DNA of 25,187 nucleotides from Nitrospinota bacterium (GCA_022562795.1 JADFOP010000034.1:1-25187); one strand, 5' to 3'. Positions 14,407 to 23,548 are shown, counted from the first letter of the stretch. Made by a program: numbers and translations. Notes: a model not told the origin generated them from the letters alone.

Positions 14407-15384
14407 CTAGAGGTAGCAGACGTCCTTTACCGCCTGGACGATCGCCTCAGGGTTCGGCAAGGAGAGGCTCTCTAGGCGCTTGTTATAGGGGATTGGCACG
14501 TCGGCCTGGGTGACCCTCCTAATGGGCGCATCGAGGTAGTCGAAGGCCTCCTCGTAGAGGGAGGAGGCAATCTGGGCTCCCACCCCGCAGAAGGCCCAGC
14601 CCTCCTCGACGACGACCGCCCGGTGGGTCTTTCGAACTGAGTCCGCGAGGGTCTCCACGTCCAGGGGCCTGAGGGTTCGGGGATCGATAAGCTCGACGTC
14701 AATTCCGTCCTGGTCCAGCAACTCGGCGGCCCTCAGCGCGTGGTGGACCACCGTGCTGTGGGCGATGACCGTCACATCGCGGCCTTCTTTCTTGACCTCG
14801 GCTTCGCCGATGGGGATTAGGTATTCGCCCTCGGGCACCTCGCCCTTGAGACCGTAGAGCCGCTCGCCCTCGATCATGATGACGGGGCTGTTGTCGCGGA
14901 TTGCGCTCTTGAGCAGGCCCTTAGCGTCTTTGGGGGTAGACGGCATAACCACCTTTAGGCCCGGGATGTTACAGTAGAATGACTCAAAGCATTGGGAGTG
15001 CTGTGCCGCCTTCTGGGCGGAGGCCCCCCCAGGGCCTCTAAGGACAAGGGGAATGGGGATTTGCCCGCCCGACATGTAGAGAATTTTAGCGGCCGCGTTG
15101 ACGATCTGGTCGATGGCCTGAAGTGAGAAGTTGAAGGTCATCATCTCGATGACCGGACGCATGCCCAACGTGGCGGCCCCGATACCGAAGCCTGTGAAGC
15201 CCCCTTCGGTAATAGGGGTGTCAATGACGCGCTTCTCGCCGAATTCCTCCAGCAAGCCTTGGGAAACTTTGTAGGGTCCCTGGTAGAAGCCCACATCCTC
15301 GCCTATGAGGAAGACGTTCTCGTCCCGCTCCATCTCCTCGCGGAGGGCTTCGTGTAGTGCCTCCCGATAGGTCTTGACTCCCAT
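14407..15384 (-). CDS. pdhB: Pyruvate dehydrogenase E1 beta subunit
   Basis: The beta half of the thiamine-diphosphate-dependent E1, which decarboxylates the 2-oxoacid and acylates E2. The 325-residue product starts V-K-T-Y-R-E-A-L-H-E-A-L-R-E-E-M, typical of the family. It contains L-I-G-E-D-V-G with the conserved glutamate region, D-T-P-I-T-E-G-G-F-T-G-F-G-I-G-A-A and the C-terminal transketolase domain (V-T-V-I-A-H-S-T-V-V, then V-V-V-E-E-G). It lies 34 bases after pdhA and 25 before pdhC, so it is co-transcribed. Length is normal (about 325). AcoB or BkdB function cannot be fully excluded. Confidence 0.92.
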   Translation of the reverse strand: MGVKTYREALHEALREEMERDENVFLIGEDVGFYQGPYKVSQGLLEEFGEKRVIDTPITEGGFTGFGIGAATLGMRPVIEMMTFNFSLQAIDQIVNAAAKILYMSGGQIPIPLVLRGPGGASAQKAAQHSQCFESFYCNIPGLKVVMPSTPKDAKGLLKSAIRDNSPVIMIEGERLYGLKGEVPEGEYLIPIGEAEVKKEGRDVTVIAHSTVVHHALRAAELLDQDGIDVELIDPRTLRPLDVETLADSVRKTHRAVVVEEGWAFCGVGAQIASSLYEEAFDYLDAPIRRVTQADVPIPYNKRLESLSLPNPEAIVQAVKDVCYL

Positions 15385-15418
15385 ATATGATGCTCCTCTC
15401 CCCGCCTGGAGGGATAAG

Positions 15419-16390
15419 TCAGGCGTATACGTCTGTGTAGAGCTCCTCGACGGCCGGCTCCTCGCTCTCTTCGGCGAAGGCCACGGATTCGTCGACCTCC
15501 CTCTCGACCCTTTCCTCTACCTCCTTGATTTGCTCATCCGTGAGCTCCCCGTCATCTTTGAGCTTACGCTCCAGCAGGAGGATTGGGTCGCGCTTGCGAT
15601 GTTCATCAACCTCCTCCTTGGTACGGTAGTGGGCCGGGTCAGCCATGGAATGGCCCTTAAACCGGTAGGTGCGCGCCTCCAAGAAGGTGGGGAGGCTATC
15701 GTTCCGGGCCCTCTCTACGGCCTCGCCGACCTTGAGCATGACCCGCATAATATCCATCCCGTCGAGCCAGTCGCATTCCATATCGTAGCCACGGCCCTTG
15801 AGGGAGATATCGTAGAGGGAGCTGACCCGCTCCATGGGGGTGCCCATCCCGTATCGGTTGTTCTCGCAGAGGAATATAACGGGAAGCTTCCAGAGGGCTG
15901 AGAGGTTGAGGGCCTCGTGGAAGGCGCCGTTGTTTACGGCTCCATCCCCGAAGAAGCAGACAACGACCGCGTCCTCGCCACGCTCTTTGATGGCGTGGGC
16001 CATACCGGCGGCGAGGGGGAGGTGGGCGGCCACAATGCCATGGCCGCCGTAGAAACGGTGCTCGACGCTGAACAGGTGCATGGAGCCGCCCTTGCCGCTG
16101 GAGCATCCGGTGGCCTTGCCGAAGAGCTCGGCCATAATGCTCTTGGCCGTAAGCCCTTTGACGAGGGCGTGGCCGTGCTCTCGATAGGCGCTTATCCAGT
16201 AATCCTCCGGCCGGCATACGCCGCCAACACCGGCGGCAACGGCCTCTTGACCGTTGTAGAGGTGGCAGAATCCGCCAATCTTGCCCTGTTGGTAGTGCTC
16301 GGCCGCCCGAAGCTCAAACTGGCGCATCAGGACCATCTGGTAATAGAGGTAACGTAATTTTTCTGGTTCCATCTTTTCGACGTCCACCAC
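15419..16390 (-). CDS. pdhA: Pyruvate dehydrogenase E1 alpha subunit
   Basis: The alpha half of E1, which binds thiamine diphosphate. The 323-residue product has the ThDP motif G-D-G-A-V-N-N-G-A-F-H-E-A at about 148-160, ending with E-N-N at 176-178. It also has S-S-G-K-G-G-S-M-H near residues 97-105 and phosphorylation-loop-type R-Y-G-M-G-T-P-M residues. Two consecutive GTG codons (16390 and 16387) follow AGGAGGAG closely; I use the first, and the second or ATG 16372 are alternatives. The acidic C-terminal tail (about 285-323) is longer than in many homologues. It is the first gene of the PDH operon. No convincing promoter was found in the AT-rich region upstream. Confidence 0.92.
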   Translation of the reverse strand: MVDVEKMEPEKLRYLYYQMVLMRQFELRAAEHYQQGKIGGFCHLYNGQEAVAAGVGGVCRPEDYWISAYREHGHALVKGLTAKSIMAELFGKATGCSSGKGGSMHLFSVEHRFYGGHGIVAAHLPLAAGMAHAIKERGEDAVVVCFFGDGAVNNGAFHEALNLSALWKLPVIFLCENNRYGMGTPMERVSSLYDISLKGRGYDMECDWLDGMDIMRVMLKVGEAVERARNDSLPTFLEARTYRFKGHSMADPAHYRTKEEVDEHRKRDPILLLERKLKDDGELTDEQIKEVEERVEREVDESVAFAEESEEPAVEELYTDVYA

Positions 16391-16655
16391 GCTCCTCCTT
16401 AAATTTGGACACCTCTCGGCCCGACCGCGCCTTCAAAAACGGCTTACCGAACCTTCTATTCCCTATATACGGGCGAGCTGAATAAAATTCCAGATTAAAG
16501 TTCGGGCGCCCTCAACCCTTGGCTTCCCTTTGTTGCCTGAATTTCTAAATCAACTAACGAAAATAGGGGTTTACTGGGTTTTTGGGGTTTGTTACTAGAC
16601 CAATATAGTTGTGGAAATATTCCTTCGGAGATCCAGAGATTCGGGAGGAGGCCGT
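16391..16655. other. AT-rich intergenic region upstream of pdhA
   Basis: About 265 bases between the kor/ferredoxin terminator and pdhA, more AT-rich than the genes. It must hold the pdh promoter on the minus strand. I see TATATA- and TTTAAT-like hexamers near 16463-16500 but no convincing -35 partner. No protein-like open frame is seen. Confidence 0.4.
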
Positions 16656-16699
16656 AAAAAACCTTCGGCGCCTGACCCTATAGGGAGAGGCGCCTAAGG
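16656..16699 (-). terminator. Strong intrinsic terminator after the ferredoxin gene
   Basis: On the minus strand the order is CCTT-A-GGCGCCT, then CCC-TATA-GGG, then AGGCGCC-G-AAGG, then TTTTTT. The stem is about 12 bp with one mismatch, followed at once by six T. It ends the korA-korB-ferredoxin transcripts and insulates the pdh operon. Confidence 0.8.
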
Positions 16700-16724
16700 A
16701 GACGTACAACAAAGAGCCGGTGGC

Positions 16725-17120
<396 letters not shown>

Positions 17121-17192
17121 TTAAGCCCTTGCAGCTTTAATCTCTTCGGCTCAATGTGTGGCATTTGTGGAATAACCCCTTCTTCCTATCTA

Positions 17193-17221
17193 ATGTTACG
17201 GAGCTTTCCGTAAGAAGTCAA
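17193..17221 (-). promoter_or_regulatory. Ferredoxin promoter with palindrome in the spacer
   Basis: The minus strand shows TTGACT (17221-17216), a 17-base spacer and TAACAT (17198-17193). A perfect inverted repeat TTACGGA-GCTT-TCCGTAA at 17196-17213 lies between and over these elements. It has no T-tract, so an operator is more likely than a terminator. Confidence 0.45.
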
Positions 17222-17233
17222 GCCCCCGACCGT

Positions 17234-18256
17234 TTAGTTCACCTCCCACGTATCGCCCGCTTTGAGGAGGGCTTCGAGGGAACCGGGGCCGATTTTCTCC
17301 TTGGCTCCGGCCACCTGGGCGTGAAGCTGTTCATGAAAGGTGATCCGCTCCACGGTCCGGAACACTCCGAGAGGAACCGGGAATTTTGTCTCATCGAGGC
17401 GAGATAGCGCGAATGCGATAGTCGCGTCGTCTGTGGTTTCGTCGTGGACTATAAGGTCCGACTCGCTTACGCCGTTTCCGAGCTCGACCACCTCGATGCT
17501 GGCCCCTACGAGCCTGAGGCCCTTTTCATGATTCTTGCCGAAGACCAGTGGCTTGCCATGCTCCAGATATACGACGTTATCGTCCCGCACCTCCTTGTCG
17601 GTCACGTGCTGGTAAGCACCATCGTAAAAAACGGGGCAATTCTGGAGAATTTGCACAAAGGCAGTCCCTCGGTGCTGACTCGCCCTGCGGAACGTCTCCT
17701 TCATGTGCTTGAGGTCGCGGTCCACTGTTCGCGCTACGAACGTCGCCTCTGATGCAAGGACGAGGCTCACCGGCTCGATGGGGTTGTCTATGGAGCCCCA
17801 GGGAGTGGAGGGGGTCTTCTGGCCCACCCGAGAGGTCGGGGAGTACTGTCCCTTGGTAAGACCGTAGATTCTATTGTCAAAAAGAAGGAGCTTAAAATCC
17901 ACGTTTCGCCGCATGGCGTGAATGAGGTGGTTGCCGCCGATGGAGAGGGCGTCGCCGTCTCCCGTTACGACCCATACGGAGAGCTCCGGGTTCGCGGCCT
18001 TGAGGCCGGTGGCTATCGCAGGGGCCCGGCCATGAATGGTGTGAAAGCCGTACGTGTTCATATAGTACGGAAAACGGGCCGCGCAACCAATACCCGAGAC
18101 GAAGGCGTACTTCTCCCGGGCCAGCCCCAGTTCGGGCAAGAGGCTTTGTACCTGGGCGAGGATGGCGTAGTCCCCGCAGCCCGGACACCAGCGAACGATC
18201 TGGTCCGAGGTGAAATCCTTCTTCGTTAGGCTGACGCTGCTCTCCTTGGCGCTCAT
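17234..18256 (-). CDS. korB: 2-oxoacid:ferredoxin oxidoreductase beta subunit
   Basis: The beta subunit carries thiamine diphosphate and a 4Fe-4S cluster. With KorA it converts a 2-oxoacid (2-oxoglutarate in KorAB) and CoA to acyl-CoA, CO2 and reduced ferredoxin. The 340-residue product has W-C-P-G-C-G-D-Y (Cys24, Cys27), G-I-G-C-A-A-R-F (Cys58), the ThDP motif V-V-T-G-D-G-D-A-L-S-I-G-G-N-H (about 96-110) and N-R-I-Y-G-L-T-K-G-Q. Its ATG overlaps the korA stop as ATGA, so translation is coupled. Pyruvate as substrate is possible, but the two-subunit layout and the S-I-G-G-N-H sequence match the Kor group. Confidence 0.93.
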   Translation of the reverse strand: MSAKESSVSLTKKDFTSDQIVRWCPGCGDYAILAQVQSLLPELGLAREKYAFVSGIGCAARFPYYMNTYGFHTIHGRAPAIATGLKAANPELSVWVVTGDGDALSIGGNHLIHAMRRNVDFKLLLFDNRIYGLTKGQYSPTSRVGQKTPSTPWGSIDNPIEPVSLVLASEATFVARTVDRDLKHMKETFRRASQHRGTAFVQILQNCPVFYDGAYQHVTDKEVRDDNVVYLEHGKPLVFGKNHEKGLRLVGASIEVVELGNGVSESDLIVHDETTDDATIAFALSRLDETKFPVPLGVFRTVERITFHEQLHAQVAGAKEKIGPGSLEALLKAGDTWEVN

Positions 18257-20124
18257 GAGGAAAGGACCTCCTCTATCTTGTCGAGGATTTCCGAAACCTT
18301 AAAGGGCTGACCCTGAATTTTGCCGTAGCAAATGGCGTCGACCAGGAACTCGGCCCGGATTAAGCGAACAAGCTGTCCCATGTTGAGCTCCGGGACGAGG
18401 ACTTTCTCATAGCGACTCAGGATATCGCCCAGATTTGGTGGAAATGGGTTGAGGTGGCGAAGATGGACCCGGGCCACCGATGCGCCACGAGCCAGTAAGG
18501 CTTCGACGGCTGTGGCGATAGCCCCGTAAGTGGAGCCCCACCCTACCACCAAGAGCTTGCCTTCCTCCGGCCCTGTCACCTCCAAAGGCGGTATGCTCTT
18601 GGCGATGCCTGCGATCTTCTCCGCCCGCAGGCGCACCATCTTTTCGTGGTTGATCGGGTCGTAGTTCACGTTGCCCGTTACGTCTTCCTTCTCGATACCA
18701 CCGATCCGATGCTCGAGGCCGGGGGTGCCTGGGCGCACCCAGGGCCGGGCAAGTGTCTCTGGGTTTCGGATATAGGGTTGAAAGCCTTCGGGGTCGGTCC
18801 GGAAGGTGACGGGAAATTTTGGCAAATCCTCGATCGCCGGGATGCGCCACGGCTCGGACCCGTTGCCGAGGTAGCCGTCGGTGAGCAAGACGACGGGCGT
18901 CATGTAAGTGGTCGCCAACCGAACGGCCTCGATGGCCATATCAAAACAATCCGAGGGGGAGATTGGGGCAATAACCGCGACAGGGGACTCGCTGTTGCGC
19001 CCGTAAAGAACCTGAAAGAGGTCGGCCTGCTCGGTCTTGGTGGGCAGTCCCGTCGAGGGGCCACCCCGCTGGACGTTGATGATGACAAGCGGCAATTCCA
19101 CCATAACAGCCAGTCCGATGGTCTCGGCCTTCAGAGTAAAGCCCGGCCCGCTGGTGCCCGTAACCCCGAGTGCCCCGGAGAAGGAGGCGCCGACGGCCGA
19201 CCCCACAGCGGCGATCTCGTCCTCCGCCTGGAAGGTAAGGACGTCGAAGTTCTTGTGGCGCGATAGCTCATGCAGGATGTCGCTGGCCGGGGTGATGGGG
19301 TAGGAGCCGTAAAAGAGCTGGAGGCCACTGAGCCGGCTTGCCGCAATGAGCCCGATAGCAAGGGCCTGGTTGCCCGTGATGTTTCGGTAGGTGCCAGGCT
19401 CGTAGACGGCCTCACGGATCTGGTACGAGGTGGGGAAGACCTCTGCCGTCTCACCGAAGTGGTAGCCGGCCCTAAGAGTCCGGCTGTTGGCCTCTATGAG
19501 GTCGCTCTTGCCGGCGAACTTCTCCTCGAGCCACTTGAGGGTAAGCTCAATGGGACGATTATACATCCAGTACATGAGGCCCAACGCGAAGAAGTTCTTG
19601 GACCGATCCACCGCGGTTACAGACAGCCCCATGTCGGCCAGCGCGACTTTCACCATCCGGGAAATATCGACAGGGATGACCTGGAAGCCTTTTAAGGAGC
19701 CGTCCTCCAAAGGATTGGAATCGTAGTCGGCCTTCTGAAGGTTTCGTTTTTCAAAGGTCGCGCTGTTGACGATAACAGTCCCGCCGGGCTTGAGGTCTTG
19801 AATGTTGGCCTTCAATGCCGCGGGATTAAACGCCACCAGCACGTCGGGCCTGTCGCCTGGGGTCAGAATCTTGTGATGGCTGAAATTGATCTGAAAAGCG
19901 CTTACCCCCGCCAAGGTGCCGACTGGGGCTCGAATCTCTGCTGGGAAATCGGGCAGGGTAGCTAGGTCGTTGCCTTGAAGTGCCGTGGTGATGGTGAACC
20001 GACTGCCGGTTAGCTGAATCCCGTCGCCCGAATCGCCAGCGAAGCGCACTATGGCGCTTTCCAACTCCTGGACGTCTTTCTTCGGTGGATCAGTTTTCTC
20101 TTTGTCTTGAGCCGACTCTGCCAT
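18253..20124 (-). CDS. korA: 2-oxoacid:ferredoxin oxidoreductase alpha subunit (gamma-alpha fused)
   Basis: A 623-residue fused subunit. The gamma-type domain at about 22-215 begins with F-A-G-D-S-G-D-G-I-Q-L-T-G. The pyrimidine-binding alpha domain starts near 245 with G-N-Q-A-L-A-I-G and includes Y-P-I-T-P-A-S-D (275-282) and a C-terminal transketolase-like domain (V-V-G-W-G-S-T-Y-G-A, then H-L-R-H-L-N-P-F-P). This is the KorA layout of aerobic, oxygen-tolerant 2-oxoglutarate:ferredoxin oxidoreductases. It is followed by korB with a 4-base overlap and then the ferredoxin. GGAGG lies about 13 bases before ATG 20124, somewhat far. The leader upstream is long and contains a two-stem inverted repeat. 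Confidence 0.93.
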   Translation of the reverse strand: MAESAQDKEKTDPPKKDVQELESAIVRFAGDSGDGIQLTGSRFTITTALQGNDLATLPDFPAEIRAPVGTLAGVSAFQINFSHHKILTPGDRPDVLVAFNPAALKANIQDLKPGGTVIVNSATFEKRNLQKADYDSNPLEDGSLKGFQVIPVDISRMVKVALADMGLSVTAVDRSKNFFALGLMYWMYNRPIELTLKWLEEKFAGKSDLIEANSRTLRAGYHFGETAEVFPTSYQIREAVYEPGTYRNITGNQALAIGLIAASRLSGLQLFYGSYPITPASDILHELSRHKNFDVLTFQAEDEIAAVGSAVGASFSGALGVTGTSGPGFTLKAETIGLAVMVELPLVIINVQRGGPSTGLPTKTEQADLFQVLYGRNSESPVAVIAPISPSDCFDMAIEAVRLATTYMTPVVLLTDGYLGNGSEPWRIPAIEDLPKFPVTFRTDPEGFQPYIRNPETLARPWVRPGTPGLEHRIGGIEKEDVTGNVNYDPINHEKMVRLRAEKIAGIAKSIPPLEVTGPEEGKLLVVGWGSTYGAIATAVEALLARGASVARVHLRHLNPFPPNLGDILSRYEKVLVPELNMGQLVRLIRAEFLVDAICYGKIQGQPFKVSEILDKIEEVLSS

Positions 20125-20186
20125 CTTTTGCCTACCGCCTCCTTCGGACGCAACCTACAGCGGGCCGAACCCTCGAAGTAAAACCA

Positions 20187-20252
20187 GTGATTTAAGACAC
20201 TAATCCCCGGCTCCCAGGCCCCACAGCAAATGGGGCGATTTTCTTAAATCAC
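20187..20252 (-). repeat. Two-stem inverted repeat in the korA leader
   Basis: GTGATTTAAG (20187-20196) and CTTAAATCAC (20243-20252) are perfect 10-bp inverted arms. Inside them GCCCCA (20218-20223) and TGGGGC (20231-20236) form a second 6-bp stem with a 7-base loop. It lies 63 bases upstream of korA and would be in its leader RNA, or the two arms may be paired binding sites for a regulator. Confidence 0.45.
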
Positions 20253-20307
20253 ATTTTTTCTTCGATCGGTGCCCTTTCGGGGGGAATGTCCTTTCTTAAT
20301 CCGTCCT

Positions 20308-20347
20308 ATTCTATTTTAAAATTGGCATTTCCTAAAGTAAATGTCAA
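20308..20347 (-). promoter_or_regulatory. Candidate korA promoter
   Basis: The minus strand shows TTTACT (20341-20336) and TAAAAT (20318-20313) at 17-base spacing, with an overlapping TAGAAT (20313-20308). A TTGACA (20347-20342) lies just upstream but is too far from these -10 elements. It predicts a leader of roughly 180 bases. Confidence 0.35.
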
Positions 20348-20571
20348 GAGGTTTTCTAGAAATTCCCCGCCTTTTCCCTTGAGTTGAAAGGGCTTGGGAG
20401 GACCTTGAGACGACCCCACGGTGTTTTATTTTCGATTGAACTTGAAACAATTCCTCCCCCTGACGTAACCTCCCAGCCCGGCCCTACATCCCAAAGAGAG
20501 TTTATCTTACGGCTCTTTACAGAAGGGGGCTGCATGGATACAAATTTCAAATCCCGTTTGTGGAGCCTCCC

Positions 20572-21120
20572 CTACGCCCCCTCTCTGGAGCCAGGACCTC
20601 TATGTAATGGCCGGGGGGGAAGATTGTAAACCTCTTCAGGAAAATGGTCGACGATGTGGTCTACGATGTCCTTAACCGAAACGATGCCCACCGGTTCGTG
20701 CTCATCGTTGACCAGAGGAATGTGCCGATAGCCACCAATATGCATGAAGTGGAGGGCGAAAGCCACAGTATCGTCGGGCCGGAGGCACTCGGGATCGGAG
20801 GTCATAATATCCTCGAGGTGGACGGCCGTCGGGTCTAGCCCGATGACCAGCACCTTCTGGATGATGTCCCGCTCCGAACAAATTCCGGCGACCTTCCCGT
20901 CTCGGACCACCAGAATGCACCCTACATGGTGTTGGCCCATGCGGGCGGCCGCATCAGCGACAAGCTCCGTCGGCTCAGCGGCTAGGGGCTCTGGAGTGCG
21001 GAGCTTGAGGTTCCTGAGGGGCTCGAGCAGAGTATCAGACCCTAAGGGCTTATGTCCTTTTGGGACCTCCCTGTATTGCCGAAACTCTTCTTCCATCTCG
21101 ATGTGGTCTGGGTCAATCAT
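20572..21120 (-). CDS. CBS-domain pair protein
   Basis: A 182-residue cytoplasmic protein with two CBS domains. Residues 40-95 contain A-D-A-A-A-R-M-G-Q-H-H-V-G-C-I-L-V-V and G-I-C-S-E-R-D-I-I-Q-K-V-L. Residues 105-160 contain V-A-F-A-L-H-F-M-H-I-G-G-Y-R-H-I-P-L-V and G-I-V-S-V-K-D-I-V-D-H-I. Such pairs bind adenosine nucleotides and act as energy sensors, often controlling another enzyme. No effector domain is attached, so the target is unknown. The first 30 residues are acidic and variable. It is transcribed toward the kor operon and is divergent from the YyaL-type gene. Confidence 0.88.
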   Translation of the reverse strand: MIDPDHIEMEEEFRQYREVPKGHKPLGSDTLLEPLRNLKLRTPEPLAAEPTELVADAAARMGQHHVGCILVVRDGKVAGICSERDIIQKVLVIGLDPTAVHLEDIMTSDPECLRPDDTVAFALHFMHIGGYRHIPLVNDEHEPVGIVSVKDIVDHIVDHFPEEVYNLPPRPLHRGPGSREGA

Positions 21121-21329
21121 GGCCTTTATCTAGGTATCGGATTTCGTCTAGGGAAGAAAGAAATATCTTTGGAAAAGATAATAGGGGTGAGGAGAGCTAC
21201 TTGCAACCAGGAAATCGGCGACAAAGGGGGGCGGCAAGGCAAAGACGACCCTTATTTCAAGGGACCGAAGCTCCCCATACTGACACGCCAACATCAATCC
21301 GGCGCGCCGCTGCGACGGCCCCTCCTCTG

Positions 21330-21358
21330 TTGACGACTCCAATAAGCCCCCCCATACT
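21330..21358 (+). promoter_or_regulatory. Promoter candidate for the YyaL-type gene
   Basis: TTGACG (21330-21335), a 17-base spacer, then CATACT (21353-21358), about 50 bases before the start codon. The -10 is a 4 of 6 match. Confidence 0.4.
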
Positions 21359-21409
21359 GTTTATCATAACCCCTAACCGTACCGTCCATATCAGTATCGG
21401 GAGGAGATG

Positions 21410-23512
21410 ATGAGCCGGGAGAGCCGGTTGGCGAATGAGGCCAGCGCCTACTTGCGAAGCGCCACCCACCAGCCTGTGGAATGGCGCCCGTGGGGGGAGG
21501 AAGCCTTCGCCGAGGCGGCCTCGCAGGGCAAGCCCATTCTCCTGGATATCGGCGCCGTCTGGTGCCACTGGTGCCACGTCATGGACGGCGAGAGCTACGA
21601 GGACGAAGAGACGGCCGCCCTCATCAACGACCGCTTTATCGCCGTCAAGGTCGACCGGGACGAGCGGCCCGATGTGGACGTGCGCTACCAGAAGGCGGTA
21701 AGCGCCCTTACGGGCCAGGGCGGCTGGCCGCTGACGGCCTTTCTCACCCCTGAGGGTGATGTTTTTTACGGCGGGACCTACTTTCCCCCCGAGGACCGCC
21801 ACGGGCGTCCCAGCTTCAAAAGCGTCCTCAGGCAGGTTAGCGACCACTACAATAACCAGCAGGCGTCGGTCCTGCAGAACGCCCAGCGCATCGCCCAGGT
21901 CATGGAAGAGAAGACCTTCGCCCAGGCTACCCCCGGCGCCATCACCGACGAGCTCCTCGCAGGCGCCGTCACTCAAATGATGAGCGAGTTCGACCCGACC
22001 CACGGCGGCTTCGGCCGCGCGCCCAAGTTTCCGCACCCCGGGGCCCTGGAGCTGCTGCTTCGCAGGGCCCACCTCGCCCGCGACGGAAACGCAATGGCGG
22101 TGGTAGTAAAGACCCTCACAGGCATGGGCGCCGGTGGCATCTACGACCATTTGGCCGGCGGCTTCCACCGCTACTCGACCGACGAGCGATGGTGCGTGCC
22201 CCACTTCGAGAAGATGGCCTACGACAACGCCGAGCTGTTGCGAGTATACGTGCAGGCCTGGCAGGCGACCCGCGAGCCACTTCTCGAGGAGGTGGCCACC
22301 GGCATCATCCATTGGGTCGACGAGGTGGCGAGCGACCCGGCGGCGGGCGGCTTCTACGCGAGCCAGGACGCCGATGTGGGCCTCCACGACGACGGGGACT
22401 ACTTCACCTGGACGGTGGAAGAGCTCCAAGAGGTCCTCGACGGGGCCGACGAGCGCATCTTGGCGCTCCACTACAACATCTACGAGCGGGGCGAGATGCA
22501 CCACAACACCGCCAAGAACGTCCTCTTCCGCGACTTCTCGGCCGAGGAGATAGCCGAGCGGCTCTCGCTAGAGCCCGACGATGTGCGGGCCAGAATCGCC
22601 TCCGGGAAAAAGGCCCTTGTACAAGCACGCGACAAGAGGCCCACCCCTTTCGTCGACCCCACCCTCTACGTCAACTGGAACGGGATGATGGCCACCGCCT
22701 ACCTTGAGGCCGCCGCGGGCCTGGGAAGGGACGATTGCCGGGCGATGGCCGTCAAGACCCTGGAGCGGCTCTGGAGCGAGGATCTCACCGACGGCGAGGG
22801 CTTCCGCCACCGCGGCGGCGGCGACGGGGAGGCGCCGGGTGGGATGCTCGACGACCAGGTCCAGATGACCCGGGCGTTCCTCGCGGCCCACCAGGTCGAG
22901 GCCGAGCCGGTCTGGCTCGAGCGGGCCGAGACCGTGATGAAGATCATCCTCGATAATTACTGGGACGATGCCGGGGGCGGTCTTTTTGATACGGCCATCG
23001 GCCGCCGAGCAGAGGGGGGGCTCCGCTACCGCCACAAACCCATCCAGGACTCCCCTACCCCGGCGGCGAACGCCCTGGCCGCCCAGGCCTTAGGCCGGCT
23101 CCACGCGATCACCGGCAAGCTCCTCTATAAACACAAGTCGGAGGAAATTCTTAAAACCTTCGCCGAAGTCACGAAGAGCTCCGGCCTCTACGCGGCTAGC
23201 TACTTCCTCGCCCTGGATGAATTTTTGCACCCCTCCGCCCACGCCGTCATTTTAGGGCCCCGTGACGACGAACGGACCCGGGAGCTCTACAATGCGGCTT
23301 TGGGCGCATTCCGGCCCGGCAAGCTGCTCACGCTTCTCGAGCCCTCCGAAGCCTCCGACCACCCGGCGCTTCCCGAGCCGGCCCGGGCCATGGTGGCGGC
23401 TTACGCCGGAGAGCCCACGGCGTACATCTGCGCGGGGCTCGCCTGCGCCCAGCCAACGAGCGACCCGGCCGAGGTCGCCTCCACCGTGACGAGCTTCGGC
23501 CTGGGAACGTAA
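21410..23512 (+). CDS. DUF255 / YyaL-type thioredoxin-fold protein
   Basis: A 700-residue member of the widespread YyaL/spermatogenesis-associated-protein-20 family. Residues 1-160 form the thioredoxin-like DUF255 domain: N-E-A-S-A-Y-L-R-S-A-T-H-Q-P-V-E-W, the active-site-like W-C-H-W-C-H (Cys52, Cys55), and V-D-R-D-E-R-P-D-V-D, all hallmarks. The remainder is an alpha/alpha toroid (six-hairpin glycosidase-like), with G-G-I-Y-D-H-L-A-G-G-F-H-R-Y-S-T-D and V-P-H-F-E-K-M. The biochemical role is not settled; redox or sugar-related activity has been proposed. GGGAGGAG just upstream fits the second of two adjacent ATG codons (21410) better than the first (21407). Full length for the family. Its stop codon overlaps the T-tract of a minus-strand terminator. 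Confidence 0.9.
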   Translation: MSRESRLANEASAYLRSATHQPVEWRPWGEEAFAEAASQGKPILLDIGAVWCHWCHVMDGESYEDEETAALINDRFIAVKVDRDERPDVDVRYQKAVSALTGQGGWPLTAFLTPEGDVFYGGTYFPPEDRHGRPSFKSVLRQVSDHYNNQQASVLQNAQRIAQVMEEKTFAQATPGAITDELLAGAVTQMMSEFDPTHGGFGRAPKFPHPGALELLLRRAHLARDGNAMAVVVKTLTGMGAGGIYDHLAGGFHRYSTDERWCVPHFEKMAYDNAELLRVYVQAWQATREPLLEEVATGIIHWVDEVASDPAAGGFYASQDADVGLHDDGDYFTWTVEELQEVLDGADERILALHYNIYERGEMHHNTAKNVLFRDFSAEEIAERLSLEPDDVRARIASGKKALVQARDKRPTPFVDPTLYVNWNGMMATAYLEAAAGLGRDDCRAMAVKTLERLWSEDLTDGEGFRHRGGGDGEAPGGMLDDQVQMTRAFLAAHQVEAEPVWLERAETVMKIILDNYWDDAGGGLFDTAIGRRAEGGLRYRHKPIQDSPTPAANALAAQALGRLHAITGKLLYKHKSEEILKTFAEVTKSSGLYAASYFLALDEFLHPSAHAVILGPRDDERTRELYNAALGAFRPGKLLTLLEPSEASDHPALPEPARAMVAAYAGEPTAYICAGLACAQPTSDPAEVASTVTSFGLGT

Positions 23513-23548
23513 AAAAGCCCCCGACCTCCTCATCGGGGAAGTCGGGGG
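23511..23548 (-). terminator. Intrinsic terminator for the minus-strand selenoprotein transcript
   Basis: On the minus strand CCCCCGAC, a 15-base loop, GTCGGGGG, then C and TTTTTT. The 8-bp GC stem and T6 make a strong terminator. The plus-strand side has no T-run after the stem, so it mainly serves a minus-strand transcript, namely the gene at 23644-23853. Confidence 0.75.

Larger units (their letters stand above)
20125..20571. other. Intergenic region upstream of korA
   Basis: About 447 bases without a credible gene. It holds the kor leader repeat (20187-20252) and a candidate kor promoter (20308-20347). The part from 20350 to 20571 has open frames on both strands but they lack protein-like composition and ribosome sites, and no terminator for the CBS gene was recognised. 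Confidence 0.5.

Noticed and set aside
20356-20629. Overlapping short open frames on both strands upstream of korA
   Set aside because: Neither product looks protein-like, neither has a ribosome binding site, and they share the same DNA in opposite directions.
21257-22504. Long open frame (about 415 codons) on the minus strand inside the YyaL-type gene
   Set aside because: It is antisense to a clearly recognised protein. GC-rich codon use keeps the opposite strand open, and its product has no recognisable motif.
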